A stretch of DNA of 59,936 nucleotides from Lachnospiraceae bacterium (GTDB taxonomy: Bacteria; Bacillota; Clostridia; Lachnospirales; Lachnospiraceae). The stretch spans positions 1 through 59,936 of the forward strand of contig JAFUPV010000061.1 of NCBI GenBank assembly GCA_017472605.1. Reading direction: 5' to 3'. Of the stretch, positions 34,601 to 43,350 are shown one piece after another; positions within the stretch are counted from its first letter, which is position 1; every line of letters starts with the position of its first letter. A program made the position numbers and the translations under genes. The notes under the pieces are model-generated. The model did no database searches, was not told the origin of the DNA, and saw nothing but the letters and a program-made list of their open reading frames with translations.

Positions 34601-35186
34601 TTTTGGCAAAACTGCGCTGAATTCGGCGGATTGGATCCGGAAAGAAAATGAAATTCTTGTTTCGCTGGATTACCGGGAAACAACCGAGCTGGAGAATTTC
34701 TTCCTGTTGGGAGCGTTTGGCGTGTATCGGACGGAGGACCAGGGACGTGTCATCCGGAAACAGCAGGAAACGATCGGATATGGAGACTGGACAAAGCAGG
34801 GACTGCTTCACTATGCGGATTGCGTGACCTATGTGTATCGGATCTGTGTACCGCAGGAACAGCAGACGGGCAGGTATCTGCTGAAAGTGGGCAGATTCGA
34901 GGGTACCTGTGCTGAGGTGAAATGGAACGGAAACGTATATCCGGTGCCGTGGAAAGCAGCGGCAGAGATTGTGCTGGAGGACGGAGAACTGCGGGCGGAA
35001 AATCAGCTGGAGATCACCGTCTGCTCCAGTCTGAGAAATCTGTTTGGCCCCTTTCATCTGGCGGGAAAGAAGCCGAAAGCGATCAATGGCGCCTGCTTCA
35101 TGGTCTGTGGAGCGAATCATACAAGTGCTTATCAGACAGTACCCTATGGTCTGATGGAGCCACCGGAAATCTGGACGTGTGAATAG
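31623..35186 (+). CDS. GH106-like TIM-barrel glycoside hydrolase, paralogue
   Basis: A 1187-residue cytoplasmic enzyme. It shares with the gene at 8296 the blocks FWSWNDDLS, GGFFMHSREGLETPYMGEQW, WLYDEDRWPSG, IFTDEPSLADRH, VLTETYGCTGW and MRGMRKRDYPP. The Glu residues in TDEP and LTE are the likely catalytic pair (inference). It is longer than the first copy by about 270 residues, partly through a charged insert at about 210-245 and a Cys/Ala repeat at about 743-770. The C-terminal 150 residues (LRNLFGPFHLAGKKPK) match the end of the paralogue. ATG 31623 follows GAGGTGGGG. Confidence 0.7.
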   Translation: MEEERRERHGAAEWAARFRSPERKYRSRPFWSWNDDLSVDEIVRQVREMADKGMGGFFMHSREGLETPYMGEQWFSCILAAVREAEKHQMTAWLYDEDRWPSGTAAGQVPAMGDRNRLKGLTMEIVDWNDGTWDAIWEEIFDGNIAWEESAACRKDGTEVGTWKFCEDAAKEELPEDGLLLAAYAAEIDGMEICSFRRLYAKEDGYSNGEERKPGSCSKARELGSCGTEKQMEEGKKKGQVLLLVRLERSGPSAWFQNETPPDNLNPDTVREFLKKTHDVYFEKAGDYFGQVIPGIFTDEPSLADRHAAFSPNRGWIPWTFGFSGYYQAKWGQDVYETLPYIYFNGEGSRMARYRYWETVSDRFSESYSKTIADWCHAHGIAYTGHFLQEFRLGLCARVNGSVMPHYRYQDVPGIDMLGEDTCEYVTVKQCTSVAHQYGKQEVLTETYGCTGWDFTFEGMKWIGDWQYVLGVNARCPHLAWYSMRGMRKRDYPPCFSHQNTWWEKYAVTEDYFARLGMTLQEGEPVRKLLVIHPMGTAWTRLGCSPYGNPVRSRERDVPAIDQYGMAFNRMIEELSRMQIDYDLGDETLMEADGAVLDGRLRVGLAAYQAVLVPPVDTLCASTVSLLSAFAAQGGSIFLVRPVPCLVAGAADESGMLEKLLAHPACCKYDDLQQAAAAMKRAGLATVGVEGADGEPVRQVLVQLRKTVDGGILFLVNNDRERGYRFRVTVPIDELIPEAHAAAIEACTAASGACTAAFETCGAVSGSCTAGFEGNGWEQNLYLLEAQLLTGKTVRREAELVCAEETGQALVFDCELSGCGSALYRIVWESGGSAGCGSVNGRLDKWAAENVITAGKMAPAGRRIIYDTEAFQTLQHGENAYVLDTCRWRFAGETHWSQEMEIWQAQREIRRSLEMRVNDSSEEIQRYSWVWRNDLKQGRRVELKLDVFIQELPKAVLWFAGEGLQDPENDGYAIFVNGRRQEIKAEVWKTDRCFGKTALNSADWIRKENEILVSLDYRETTELENFFLLGAFGVYRTEDQGRVIRKQQETIGYGDWTKQGLLHYADCVTYVYRICVPQEQQTGRYLLKVGRFEGTCAEVKWNGNVYPVPWKAAAEIVLEDGELRAENQLEITVCSSLRNLFGPFHLAGKKPKAINGACFMVCGANHTSAYQTVPYGLMEPPEIWTCE
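33849..33932 (+). repeat. 21-bp in-frame tandem repeat
   Basis: Four 7-codon units (AIEACTA, ASGACTA, AFETCGA, VSGSCTA) in the GH106-like gene, each with one Cys. Confidence 0.85.
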
Positions 35187-35326
35187 ACAAAAAATTGTGC
35201 GTGTCGATGTAGAAAAAGTCTGCATGTGACTGGTATTGTGAAGCTGCAGGTGTAATTGAACTGTATGCGGGAGGAAGAGCCGCCTTTTGCGTGGCGAGTG
35301 CATGAATAAGATATGGAGGAGATTGA

Positions 35327-36346
35327 ATGAGCATGATAGTGGAAAAAAGTCTGATCACAGGAGAAAACCGCAGGTTTGAAAGTGCCCATGCATCGACACT
35401 TCTGGAACTGAGTGATGGGAGAATTCTTGCTGCATGGTTTGGCGGAAGCTGGGAAGGAGCGCCGGATGTGGCAGTCTGGACGGCGATCCTGTGTGACGGC
35501 GTCTGGTCAGAGCCGGTGATTGCGGCGGACTGCCGCGGTGTTGCCTGCTGGAACCCGGTTCTGTTTCGCGGCGAAGATGGACGGATTGTTTTGTACTATA
35601 AGGTGGGTGCAAGGATTCCGGAGTGGAAGACGTGGTATGTGGAATCGGTTGATGAGGGACTTCATTTTACAGAACCGAAGGAGCTGGTGGAGGGAGACGG
35701 CAGCGGCGGCAGAGGTCCGGTGAAGAATAAGCCGATTCGCTTGAAGGATCGGACGATTCTGGCTCCGGCATCGGTGGAAGGCGCTCTGTGGGATGCGTTT
35801 GTAGACATTTCCCATGACGATGGAAGAACGTGGAAAAAAAGTGGTCTGGTTCCGCTGCGCCGGGTTGGCTATCAGGATCAGGCGCTTCATGTGCCGTACA
35901 GCCGGCATGCATGTTATGGGCTGGGCATCATTCAGCCGACGCTGTGGCAGGATGAAACAGGCGCGGTGCACATGCTTTGCCGAAGCACAAGCTCCCGGAT
36001 TTTCCGTTCCGATTCCACGGATGGAGGAGAAACCTGGTCCCTTGCCTATGACTGTGGAATGCCGAACAATAACAGCGGAATTGATCTGGCGCAGATGCCG
36101 GACGGAAGACTGGTTCTGGCATGCAATCCCAGAGAAAATGCGCCGAATTATCACAAGGGAGCAAGAACGCCGCTGGCTTTGTTTTTGTCGGAGGATAATG
36201 GAGACAGCTGGAAGGAGATTGCGGTGATTGAGGATGGACCGGGCGGATTTTCCTATCCGTCGGTAATCTGCTGCAAAAATGGTGACATCTGCATGACTTA
36301 CACATGGAAGCGGATGACGATTGGATTCTGCAGGATCAGACTCTGA
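35327..36346 (+). CDS. sialidase-family (BNR) exo-hydrolase-like protein
   Basis: 339 residues, no signal peptide. Three Asp-box-like motifs are seen (SHDDGRTWK, STDGGETWS, SEDNGDSWK), each on a propeller blade, with the GRILAAWFGGSWEGAPDV and CWNPVLFRGEDGRIVLYY blocks of bacterial exo-alpha-sialidase-like proteins. The sugar is unknown; in such loci these proteins can act on plant glycans. GGAGGAGATTGA precedes ATG 35327. It sits between GH106-like and GH3 genes in one direction, probably one operon. Confidence 0.75.
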   Translation: MSMIVEKSLITGENRRFESAHASTLLELSDGRILAAWFGGSWEGAPDVAVWTAILCDGVWSEPVIAADCRGVACWNPVLFRGEDGRIVLYYKVGARIPEWKTWYVESVDEGLHFTEPKELVEGDGSGGRGPVKNKPIRLKDRTILAPASVEGALWDAFVDISHDDGRTWKKSGLVPLRRVGYQDQALHVPYSRHACYGLGIIQPTLWQDETGAVHMLCRSTSSRIFRSDSTDGGETWSLAYDCGMPNNNSGIDLAQMPDGRLVLACNPRENAPNYHKGARTPLALFLSEDNGDSWKEIAVIEDGPGGFSYPSVICCKNGDICMTYTWKRMTIGFCRIRL

Positions 36347-36384
36347 CCGGCAGAGAATGAATCATGGATGGAGGAACGTTTCGA

Positions 36385-38724
36385 ATGAAACAGATGGTAA
36401 AGGAAGAACGAATCAGGGAGCTGGTGGAGCAGCTGACACTGGAGGAAAAGATTGGGATGATCCACGGAGACGGATTGTTCCGGACAAAGGGAGTGGAGCG
36501 GATTGGAATTCCGCCGTTAAAGATGTCCGATGGACCGATGGGTGTCCGCGCTGAATTTGAAAACAGTCACTGGATTCCGGTGGGAAACAGCGATGATTAT
36601 GTGACATACATGCCCTGCAGCAGTGCGCTTGCGGCTACCTGGAACCGGGAGCTGGCGAAACAGGCCGGAACGGTACTGGGAGAAGAAGCGAGAGGCCGCG
36701 GGAAGGATGTGATCTTGGCACCGGGAATCAATATCAAGAGAAGTCCTCTTTGCGGACGGAACTTTGAATATCTCAGTGAAGATCCCTATCTGGCCGGCGA
36801 GATGGCTGTTCCCTTTATTCAGGGAATCCAGACAGCCGATGTGGCTGCATGTCTGAAGCATTTTGCTTTGAATAACCAGGAGACGGACCGTCTCTGGGTT
36901 GACGTGAAGGTGAGCCCGCGGGCGCTGCGAGAAATTTATCTTCCCGCGTTTGAAAAGGCGGTGGAAGAGGCAAATCCCTATTCCATGATGGGAGCCTATA
37001 ATCTGTATTTGGGGGAGCACTGCTGCGAGAGTGATGTGCTGCTGAACCAGATTCTGCGCCAGGAGTGGGGCTATGACGGAGCGGTGATTTCTGACTGGGG
37101 AGCAGTTCACAACACAGAAAAGGCGGCATGCAGTGAGCTGGATCTGGAAATGTCCGTTTTCGACAATTTCGACGATTACTGCCTGGCAAAACCGCTGGAA
37201 AAGGAAGTGGAAGCGGGACGGATTGATGAAGCGGTAATTGACAGGAAGGTTGCAAATCTGCTTCGACTGATGATGCGCCTGAAGATGATTCCGGGGCTGG
37301 TTGAGGAGGAAGGCTCCGAGATGAAGAATCCAGGTCATGTGCTGCCTGCGGGAGAAGGCGAATGCCCGACAGGGGAAGCGGATTTGGAGCAGCTCGAGCG
37401 AAAAGCAGGCGAATACAACACGCCGCAGCATCGGCAGGCGGTGCTTGATGTGGCAAGAGAATCAATCGTGCTTCTGAAAAATGAGGAAAAGCAGCTGCCG
37501 CTTTGTCCGAAGAAACAGAAAAAAATCCTTGTAATCGGGGATAATGCCGACCGGCAGCACTCCAATGGCGGCGGCAGCGCGGAAATTAAAGCGCTGTATG
37601 AGATTACACCGCTGATGGGCATCCGAAAGCTGCTGGGAGGAAACTGCGAAGTAACTTACGTTCCTGGATACTATGCGGATGACATGGAGAAGGAAGAGGC
37701 GCAGATCAACTGGCAGGCGGCGAGTCTGAATGGTGAGGACACGGCAGCCGGGTTGGAGATGTCGGCGGATGAAGAGTCGGGATTGAAGGCGTCCGGGATC
37801 ACAGAGCCTGGAATGGAGGCGTCCGAGGAAGCGGAAAAGAATGCGGCAATCAGGAAGGAGTATTACCGCAGGGAGCGGGCAGCAAAACTGCGCGAACAGG
37901 CACTGGAGCTGGCGCAGAAATCGGATTATGATACGGTTCTTTTCATCGGCGGCCAGAACCACAATCAGGATCTTGAGGGGCATGACCGTCCGGATATGAA
38001 ACTGCCTTATGACCAGGATTGCCTGATTGAAGGTCTTTTGAGCGTCAGACCGGATACGGTTGTTGTGATTGTTTCCGGCTCTCCGGTTGAAATGCCGTGG
38101 ATTGCAGATGTCAGGTCACTGATCTGGCACTGGTATGCCGGAATGGAGGGCGGTACTGCGCTGGCGGAGGTACTGTTTGGCAGGGTGAATCCGTCCGGAC
38201 GGCTGACAGAAAGCTTCCCGATTTTCCACAAAGACTGTTCTGCCCATGCTGTTGGCGAATTTGGCCTGAATTCTTCGGTTGCCTATAAAGAAGGAATTTT
38301 TGTGGGCTACCGTTACTATGACACCTGCGGCAGGGATGTACTGTTTCCGTTTGGCTACGGACTCTCCTACACGGAATTTGTCATGGAGAATCTGGAGATC
38401 ACAGAAACCGAAGATGCGATCCATGTAGCGGTTCAGGTAACAAATGTGGGCGAGACTGCCGGAAAGGAAACGGTTCAGGTCTATGTTGGAAAGAAGGAAT
38501 CCGCTGTGGAGCGGGCTTTGAAGGAACTGAAAGGCTTCGAAAAGACAGAGCTGATGCCGGGAGAGACAAAGAAGGTTTCTATCGCAGTGAAGAAGCGGGA
38601 GCTTCGATATTATGATGAGCAGACGCAGGCATACCGGATTGAAAACGGTGCGTACCAGATTTATGTAGGACGCTCGGCTGCGGACATTGCTGTTACGGGA
38701 ACCGTGGATATTTCCGGCTGCTGA
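36385..38724 (+). CDS. GH3 beta-glycosidase (beta-glucosidase/beta-xylosidase type)
   Basis: A 779-residue cytoplasmic exo-enzyme. The catalytic barrel starts LTLEEKIGMIHGDGLF and contains KHFALNNQETDR and the nucleophile D237 in VISDWGA. The second alpha/beta sandwich domain (about 365-600) has SIVLLKNEEKQLPL and a GGGSAE loop; the fibronectin-type III end starts near GLSYTEF. A 30-residue repeat insert at about 456-485 lies in the second domain. GGAGG lies 10 nt before ATG 36385. Substrate specificity is not readable. Confidence 0.92.
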   Translation: MKQMVKEERIRELVEQLTLEEKIGMIHGDGLFRTKGVERIGIPPLKMSDGPMGVRAEFENSHWIPVGNSDDYVTYMPCSSALAATWNRELAKQAGTVLGEEARGRGKDVILAPGINIKRSPLCGRNFEYLSEDPYLAGEMAVPFIQGIQTADVAACLKHFALNNQETDRLWVDVKVSPRALREIYLPAFEKAVEEANPYSMMGAYNLYLGEHCCESDVLLNQILRQEWGYDGAVISDWGAVHNTEKAACSELDLEMSVFDNFDDYCLAKPLEKEVEAGRIDEAVIDRKVANLLRLMMRLKMIPGLVEEEGSEMKNPGHVLPAGEGECPTGEADLEQLERKAGEYNTPQHRQAVLDVARESIVLLKNEEKQLPLCPKKQKKILVIGDNADRQHSNGGGSAEIKALYEITPLMGIRKLLGGNCEVTYVPGYYADDMEKEEAQINWQAASLNGEDTAAGLEMSADEESGLKASGITEPGMEASEEAEKNAAIRKEYYRRERAAKLREQALELAQKSDYDTVLFIGGQNHNQDLEGHDRPDMKLPYDQDCLIEGLLSVRPDTVVVIVSGSPVEMPWIADVRSLIWHWYAGMEGGTALAEVLFGRVNPSGRLTESFPIFHKDCSAHAVGEFGLNSSVAYKEGIFVGYRYYDTCGRDVLFPFGYGLSYTEFVMENLEITETEDAIHVAVQVTNVGETAGKETVQVYVGKKESAVERALKELKGFEKTELMPGETKKVSIAVKKRELRYYDEQTQAYRIENGAYQIYVGRSAADIAVTGTVDISGC
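37750..37839 (+). repeat. 30-bp in-frame tandem repeat in GH3
   Basis: Three 10-codon units beginning GLEMS, GLKAS and GMEAS. Low-complexity acidic insert. Confidence 0.8.
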
Positions 38725-38771
38725 TTAGACGGCTGTGTAGGGAAAGGAAACGAATAGCGGGTGCGGCGAGA

Positions 38772-39431
38772 ATGAGCAGAAAAGAGTCGGAAGTGTTGTT
38801 GGAACAATTTCAGCGCTTTTGTGAGGAAAATCCATTGCGATTCGATCCGGAACAGCTGGATCGGATTGCATGTGACATCAGAGAGCCAAGAAACGGAATT
38901 GTGTTTGATGAATATGTGGAATTTATACTCTGGACAAAAGGTCTGAAGTCGAGACAGGAATATTTTGCCGATTTCATAGAACGGATTTTTTCACGGGAAC
39001 GGTATCGAAAGCTGCTGGAAGTCGGAGCAGGAAAACATGCGAGGATGTCAGTTCTTCTGTCTGAAAAGGGCTATGAGATGACGGCAATGGATCCGGAACT
39101 GATGCCGGAAACGGTGGAATCCGAAGCAGTCCGCTGCATCAAGGACTGTTTTCACTATGGACAGACCGATGTGACCGGCTATGACGCAGTTGTGGCCCAG
39201 GAACCGTGCGAGGCAACGGAGCATATTGTAAGAGCATGTACTGCAGAACGGAAGGACTTCCTCATCAGTCTTTGCGGCACCCCGCACAGGCTGATGAACG
39301 GGGAGATGCCGGCCGATTTGACAGAATGGTATGAATATCTGCAGGAGACTGGCGGAAGCAACTGCTTTCTGATCGAACCGCAGCTGATTCCGGGGTATGT
39401 TTCGTATGTGCTGATTGGGGTGTTTCGGTGA
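38772..39431 (+). CDS. SAM-methyltransferase-like protein of unknown role
   Basis: 219 residues. LLEVGAGKHARMSVLLSEKG followed by AMDPELMP looks like motif I and the acidic loop of a Rossmann methyltransferase, similar to UPF0146-type proteins. The N-terminal 70 residues are helical and not recognised. No clear motif for a target. The ribosome site is weak (GGCGAG). It follows GH3 by 47 bp. Confidence 0.5.
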   Translation: MSRKESEVLLEQFQRFCEENPLRFDPEQLDRIACDIREPRNGIVFDEYVEFILWTKGLKSRQEYFADFIERIFSRERYRKLLEVGAGKHARMSVLLSEKGYEMTAMDPELMPETVESEAVRCIKDCFHYGQTDVTGYDAVVAQEPCEATEHIVRACTAERKDFLISLCGTPHRLMNGEMPADLTEWYEYLQETGGSNCFLIEPQLIPGYVSYVLIGVFR

Positions 39432-39464
39432 AGAACATCGACTGTGCAGGGAAGGCGGCGTAGT

Positions 39465-39538
39465 TTTGAAAAAATGCAGACTGTTCGAGCATCGGCGGTG
39501 CTTTGAGAAAATGCAGGCTGTTCGAGCATCAGTGGAGC
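39465..39538. repeat. 37-bp tandem repeat, two copies plus decayed ends
   Basis: Units at 39465-39501 and 39502-39538 differ at a few positions; both carry GCTGTTCGAGCATC or a one-base variant. A shortened TTTGAT... unit follows. It lies upstream of the xylanase gene. Confidence 0.85.
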
Positions 39539-39634
39539 TTTGATTTGGCGATGCCTGGATGGCGCTTCGATGGGAGCGGTGCGTGTTCCAGCTGCATGAG
39601 AAATTTTGATAGAAGAGACGGGGAGTGACAGGTG

Positions 39635-41578
39635 ATGGAAGAAATCGAAAGAACGAAGTGCCCTGGCAAGAGGAAAAAGGGAAATCGAACAGCCGGGTTG
39701 TTTGTTTCAGCAGTGATCAGTCTGCTGGTTGCTGGAATCACGGTTTCTGCGGGGCAGACAGATTCGGAAAGGATGAACTCAACGGTGGTGAATGCGAATG
39801 TGATTCAAAACGGTGACTTTTCAGAAGCAGACATGTCGATGTGGTCGGCTGCAGCGGGCGGTGCTGTGATGGAACGAAGAGAAAGTGAGACTGCGATCTA
39901 TGGTGATGTGACAACCTATGGAGTGATTTCGAACCGAACCTCTCCCTATCAGTGTTTTGCCCAGGACATCACATCGTCTGTGGCAAACGGTGCTTCCTAT
40001 GAATACGAGTTTTACTGCATGCTGTCCGATGATTATGAAGGCGCTCCGGAAGAGCAGCGGATGGTGGAATTCGCACCGTACATCACCGTGGACGGCAAAA
40101 CAACATACCTTGGTTCCTGGTCTTCGGAGATTACCGGAACGGCAAGTCAGACCCTGGAGCCGGGGGTATGGACGAAGTATTCCGGAACGTTTCAGGTGAA
40201 TGGTTCCGGGAACCTGGAACAGGTGGTGATCCGTCTTCTGGAGCAGGGGACGGAATATGGCCAGGGAGACTGCGTGAAAGGTGAATACTGTGTGACTGGA
40301 GTTGCGTTAAGAGAGATTGCGAAAGAGGAAATCGTTCTGGAGGATGTGCCTGCGCTGAAGGATGCAGTTGCAGAGGATCTTGGATCGGATGCAGTTGTCG
40401 GCGCTGCCGTTACCGTCGGAGAACTTTCGGATGAGGGCGTGAAAGCGCTTGTGGAGAAGCATTTCAATGCTGTCACGCCCGGAAACGAGCTGAAGCCGGA
40501 TGCCCTGTTTGGTTACAGCAACCGCACCTGTCCCGGAACAGAAACAGTGGAATTTCAGGGAACCATGATTACGGTACCGAAGCTGGATTTTAGCAGAGCG
40601 GAACAGATTCTGGATGTGATTTACGCGTGGAATCAGGAAAATCCGGATGCGGCAATTCAGGTAAGGGGACATGTTCTGGTATGGCATTCCCAGACACCGG
40701 AATGGTTTTTCCATGTGGACTATGATAAAAAGAAGCCGTATGTGACGGCGGAAGAAATGGATGTACGCCTGGAGTGGTATATCAAAATGGTTCTGGAGCA
40801 TTTCACCGGGGAAACCAGCAAATATCAGGGCATGTTTTACGGCTGGGATGTGGTGAATGAGGCGGTCAGTGACGCGTCCGGCACGTATCGTTCCGATGCA
40901 GAAAACGAATCGGAGCCGCTGGATCAGGACACCCATGGCAGCAACTCCAGCTGGTGGCATGTCTACCAGAGCAATGCGTATATCATCCATGCCTTTCAAT
41001 ATGCCAATCAATATGCGCCGGAATCGGTAAAGCTGTTTTACAACGATTACAATGAGTGCTCTCCCGACAAAATGGAAGGAATTCTCCAATTGATCGAAGC
41101 AGTCAGGCAGGCAGAGGGAACCAGGATCGACGGCATGGGAATGCAGGGGCATTACATGATTGCGACGCCCAGCCTGTCCAATTTTAAGAATGCAATGAGG
41201 GCATACTGCGAAGCTGCCGGCTCTGTCATGATCACCGAGTGGGACATGAGAGCCAGCGCTTCATATGACGGAATCGGGGAAACGCAGGCAGATGAATATG
41301 CAAAGCAGGCGTACCGCTATCGGAATCTGTATCAGGCAATGGTGGAGCTGAAGCAGGAAGGATATGACATCGACGGCTTTACCATGTGGGGAACGGTTGA
41401 CAAATATTCATGGCTCCAGTCCAGTTCCGGCGTGGGCGGCGGTGCGGACGGCACCAGACGGCAGTGTCCGCTGCTGTTTGATGATGCGTACCGGGTGAAA
41501 CCGGCGTACTGGGGAATCGTGGACGGGGAACGGATGGAAGAGGAGATTGCGGCGCGAAAGCGTGATCTGCGCAAGTAA
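39635..41578 (+). CDS. secreted GH10 endo-beta-1,4-xylanase with CBM
   Basis: 647 residues and the only CAZyme here with a signal peptide (about 20-40; LFVSAVISLLVAGITVSA). A CBM4/9/22-like beta-sandwich (about 50-225; NVIQNGDFSEADMSMWS, VWTKYSGTFQV) precedes the GH10 barrel (about 240-640). The acid/base is E409 in WDVVNEAV and the nucleophile E535 in MITEWDMR; W replaces the more common L in ITELD. No SLH, sortase or lipobox motif is seen, so it is secreted free. GGGGAG precedes ATG 39635. It makes the xylo-oligosaccharides that GH115, GH3 and GH127 could finish. Confidence 0.93.
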   Translation: MEEIERTKCPGKRKKGNRTAGLFVSAVISLLVAGITVSAGQTDSERMNSTVVNANVIQNGDFSEADMSMWSAAAGGAVMERRESETAIYGDVTTYGVISNRTSPYQCFAQDITSSVANGASYEYEFYCMLSDDYEGAPEEQRMVEFAPYITVDGKTTYLGSWSSEITGTASQTLEPGVWTKYSGTFQVNGSGNLEQVVIRLLEQGTEYGQGDCVKGEYCVTGVALREIAKEEIVLEDVPALKDAVAEDLGSDAVVGAAVTVGELSDEGVKALVEKHFNAVTPGNELKPDALFGYSNRTCPGTETVEFQGTMITVPKLDFSRAEQILDVIYAWNQENPDAAIQVRGHVLVWHSQTPEWFFHVDYDKKKPYVTAEEMDVRLEWYIKMVLEHFTGETSKYQGMFYGWDVVNEAVSDASGTYRSDAENESEPLDQDTHGSNSSWWHVYQSNAYIIHAFQYANQYAPESVKLFYNDYNECSPDKMEGILQLIEAVRQAEGTRIDGMGMQGHYMIATPSLSNFKNAMRAYCEAAGSVMITEWDMRASASYDGIGETQADEYAKQAYRYRNLYQAMVELKQEGYDIDGFTMWGTVDKYSWLQSSSGVGGGADGTRRQCPLLFDDAYRVKPAYWGIVDGERMEEEIAARKRDLRK

Positions 41579-41644
41579 AATCAAGAAATCTGCGCTCTGA
41601 TTCGATAGAATGCAAGTACAGACCAGGCAGGAGGAGCAGAAGCG

Positions 41645-42625
41645 ATGAACGAATGGCACAGATATGTTCAGATAATTGTAGATGAGATTGACGCATGCAT
41701 TAAAAATCACAAGGATGAAGCCCTGACTTTAAAGAGCCTTTCCCATAAGCTGGGCTATTCGGAATTCTACATTTCGCGGAAATTCAAAGAGATTTCAGGC
41801 ATGCAGTTCAGAGATTATTTGCGATACAGAAGGCTTGCCTTCGCGCTGAAACAGATTCGCGACACGGATGAGGGAATTCTGGAGATTGCTTTGGACTATG
41901 GCTTTTCTTCCAACGAAGCCTTTACCCGGGCCTTCCGGGAAGCGTATGGCGTGACGCCCAGCGAATATCGCCAGAACCCGGTGCCGGTTGTGCTTCGCAC
42001 CATCCTCAAGCCCTTTGACTGTTATTTATTGGGAATCGGAGGAAGCGGTATGGGAAAATCAGCAGCAGATGTAAAGACTTATTTTGTAACAATTCCGGCA
42101 CACAAATTCTTACATATCAGAAACTATGAAAGCATTGGCTATTGGGATTTCTGGCAGAAGCAGAGTCTCATCCCGGGGCAGGACTGTGAGACAATCTGCG
42201 GACTGCTTGACAGCATCAAGGGAAAACTGGATGACGCTGGCGGAAGCGCCGCAAACAGTGGCAGCGGTCAGATCATGGCATACATCAACGAACCGACCGG
42301 ACGAATCTGCAGTTGGGGAATCCCCCTTGCGGAATGCTACGGTGTCCGTTTTCCTCTGGATTATAACGGCGAAATCCCTTCCCAGATGCAGTTGATGGAG
42401 GTTCCGGAAAGCGAGTATCTTGTTTTTGAACATGGACCGTTTGACTTTGAGAAGGAAAACAGTTGTGTGGAGCAGGAGATTGAACTGGCAATGAAGGAGT
42501 TTGACTATGAGGCTTTTGGCTATTGCCTTGACATGACTCCGGGCAGAGTGTTTTACTTTTACCATGATCCGGAACGGTTTTGGAAGTATGTCAGACCGGT
42601 GAGGAAGGCTTCTGTGTTACTGTAA
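41645..42625 (+). CDS. AraC regulator with GyrI-like effector domain
   Basis: 326 residues in the reverse order to sugar AraC proteins: double HTH first (1-110; LSHKLGYSEFYISRKFKEIS and DYGFSSNEAFTRAFREAYG), then a GyrI/BmrR-like small-molecule domain (about 140-320). Relatives (Rob/SoxS-type with GyrI) answer drugs or metabolites. GGAGGAG precedes ATG 41645. It follows the xylanase by 66 bp. Confidence 0.87.
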   Translation: MNEWHRYVQIIVDEIDACIKNHKDEALTLKSLSHKLGYSEFYISRKFKEISGMQFRDYLRYRRLAFALKQIRDTDEGILEIALDYGFSSNEAFTRAFREAYGVTPSEYRQNPVPVVLRTILKPFDCYLLGIGGSGMGKSAADVKTYFVTIPAHKFLHIRNYESIGYWDFWQKQSLIPGQDCETICGLLDSIKGKLDDAGGSAANSGSGQIMAYINEPTGRICSWGIPLAECYGVRFPLDYNGEIPSQMQLMEVPESEYLVFEHGPFDFEKENSCVEQEIELAMKEFDYEAFGYCLDMTPGRVFYFYHDPERFWKYVRPVRKASVLL

Positions 42626-42767
42626 TTTTCACCTGATTTTCAACCACAGGTTCACTTCCATTTTCGAAAAAACTGTGATACAATTAGAAGCAGTTATTGT
42701 GTGAGGGATGGATTGGATGCAGGTTTTGTTTGAGCTGCAGATGCAGCGCGGAGAGGAGCGTGTTTCG

Positions 42768-43058
42768 ATGGAACGTCCACATTTCGATCTTGCTGCCAGC
42801 GGACGCAAAATGCGGGATATTCGCAGGGCAAGAAACATTTCGGTCAAACAGGTCATGGAGTATATGGGATTTGAGTCAACTCAGGCCGTGTACAAATGGG
42901 AAAGCGGGAAATGTTATCCCCAGGCAGACAATCTGCTGGCACTGGCAATGTTATATCGGGTAAGCCCAATGGAGCTTTTGGTGGAAGAGGATAGTTTGTC
43001 CTCTTCTTGTTCTTTTTTTAGATGGAGAAATGGCGGAATTTCTTCCGCCATCGCCTAA
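42768..43058 (+). CDS. XRE-family regulator, tail encoded by a terminator
   Basis: 96 residues from ATG 42768 (GGAGAGGAG upstream); ATG 42708 in the same frame is possible but poorly served. One helix-turn-helix domain (SGRKMRDIRRARNIS, QAVYKWESGKCYPQADNLLA, MELLVEED). It is a relative of the xre gene next to rtcB (56721). After LVEED the codons run through an intrinsic terminator (42985-43019) before the stop at 43056. A -10 TACAAT is at 42679-42684. It is probably the regulator of the downstream TROVE gene. Confidence 0.75.
   Translation: MERPHFDLAASGRKMRDIRRARNISVKQVMEYMGFESTQAVYKWESGKCYPQADNLLALAMLYRVSPMELLVEEDSLSSSCSFFRWRNGGISSAIA
42985..43019 (+). terminator. intrinsic terminator inside the xre ORF
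   Basis: Stem AAGAGGA/TCCTCTT, 7-nt loop, then a T-rich run ending in seven T. It lies 37 bp before the stop codon. A second hairpin (ATGGCGGAA/TTCCGCCAT, 43030-43051) follows. Confidence 0.7.
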
Positions 43059-43061
43059 ATT

Positions 43062-43160
43062 GAAAATTTTTTCACTTCTTCCTGTGTCAGATCAACCAGT
43101 TTTTTTCAATCGTAACTGTCTGATATCCTTTGTTGATATACCGATTGCCGCACAGCATGT
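43062..43160 (-). pseudogene. short decayed ORF remnant
   Basis: The minus strand reads RYINKGYQTVTIEK, then, after a one-base shift in a run of A, LVDLTQEEVKKF and a stop. Protein-like but not recognised. The rest of 43059-43350 shows no gene. Confidence 0.35.
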
Positions 43161-43350
43161 TTATGAACTACCGGTTGCTCGACAAACCATCAAAACGATG
43201 CTAAAGTAATCACACAGGGATGGGCAGACGCATCCAGCAAATTATGATTGATATGATTGGTCTTCGAATATAATCCGCAGCCGGAAGATTCCGCGCTGCA
43301 TTCACCCGCGTCTGGTAAGATCCCTGTACAGAGACCAGAAGGAGGAGACG

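Noticed and set aside
37158-37176. Spo0A-like tandem boxes TTCGACA/TTCGACG
   Set aside because: They lie deep inside the GH3 coding frame (FDNFDD) and the second box is imperfect, so codon coincidence is enough.
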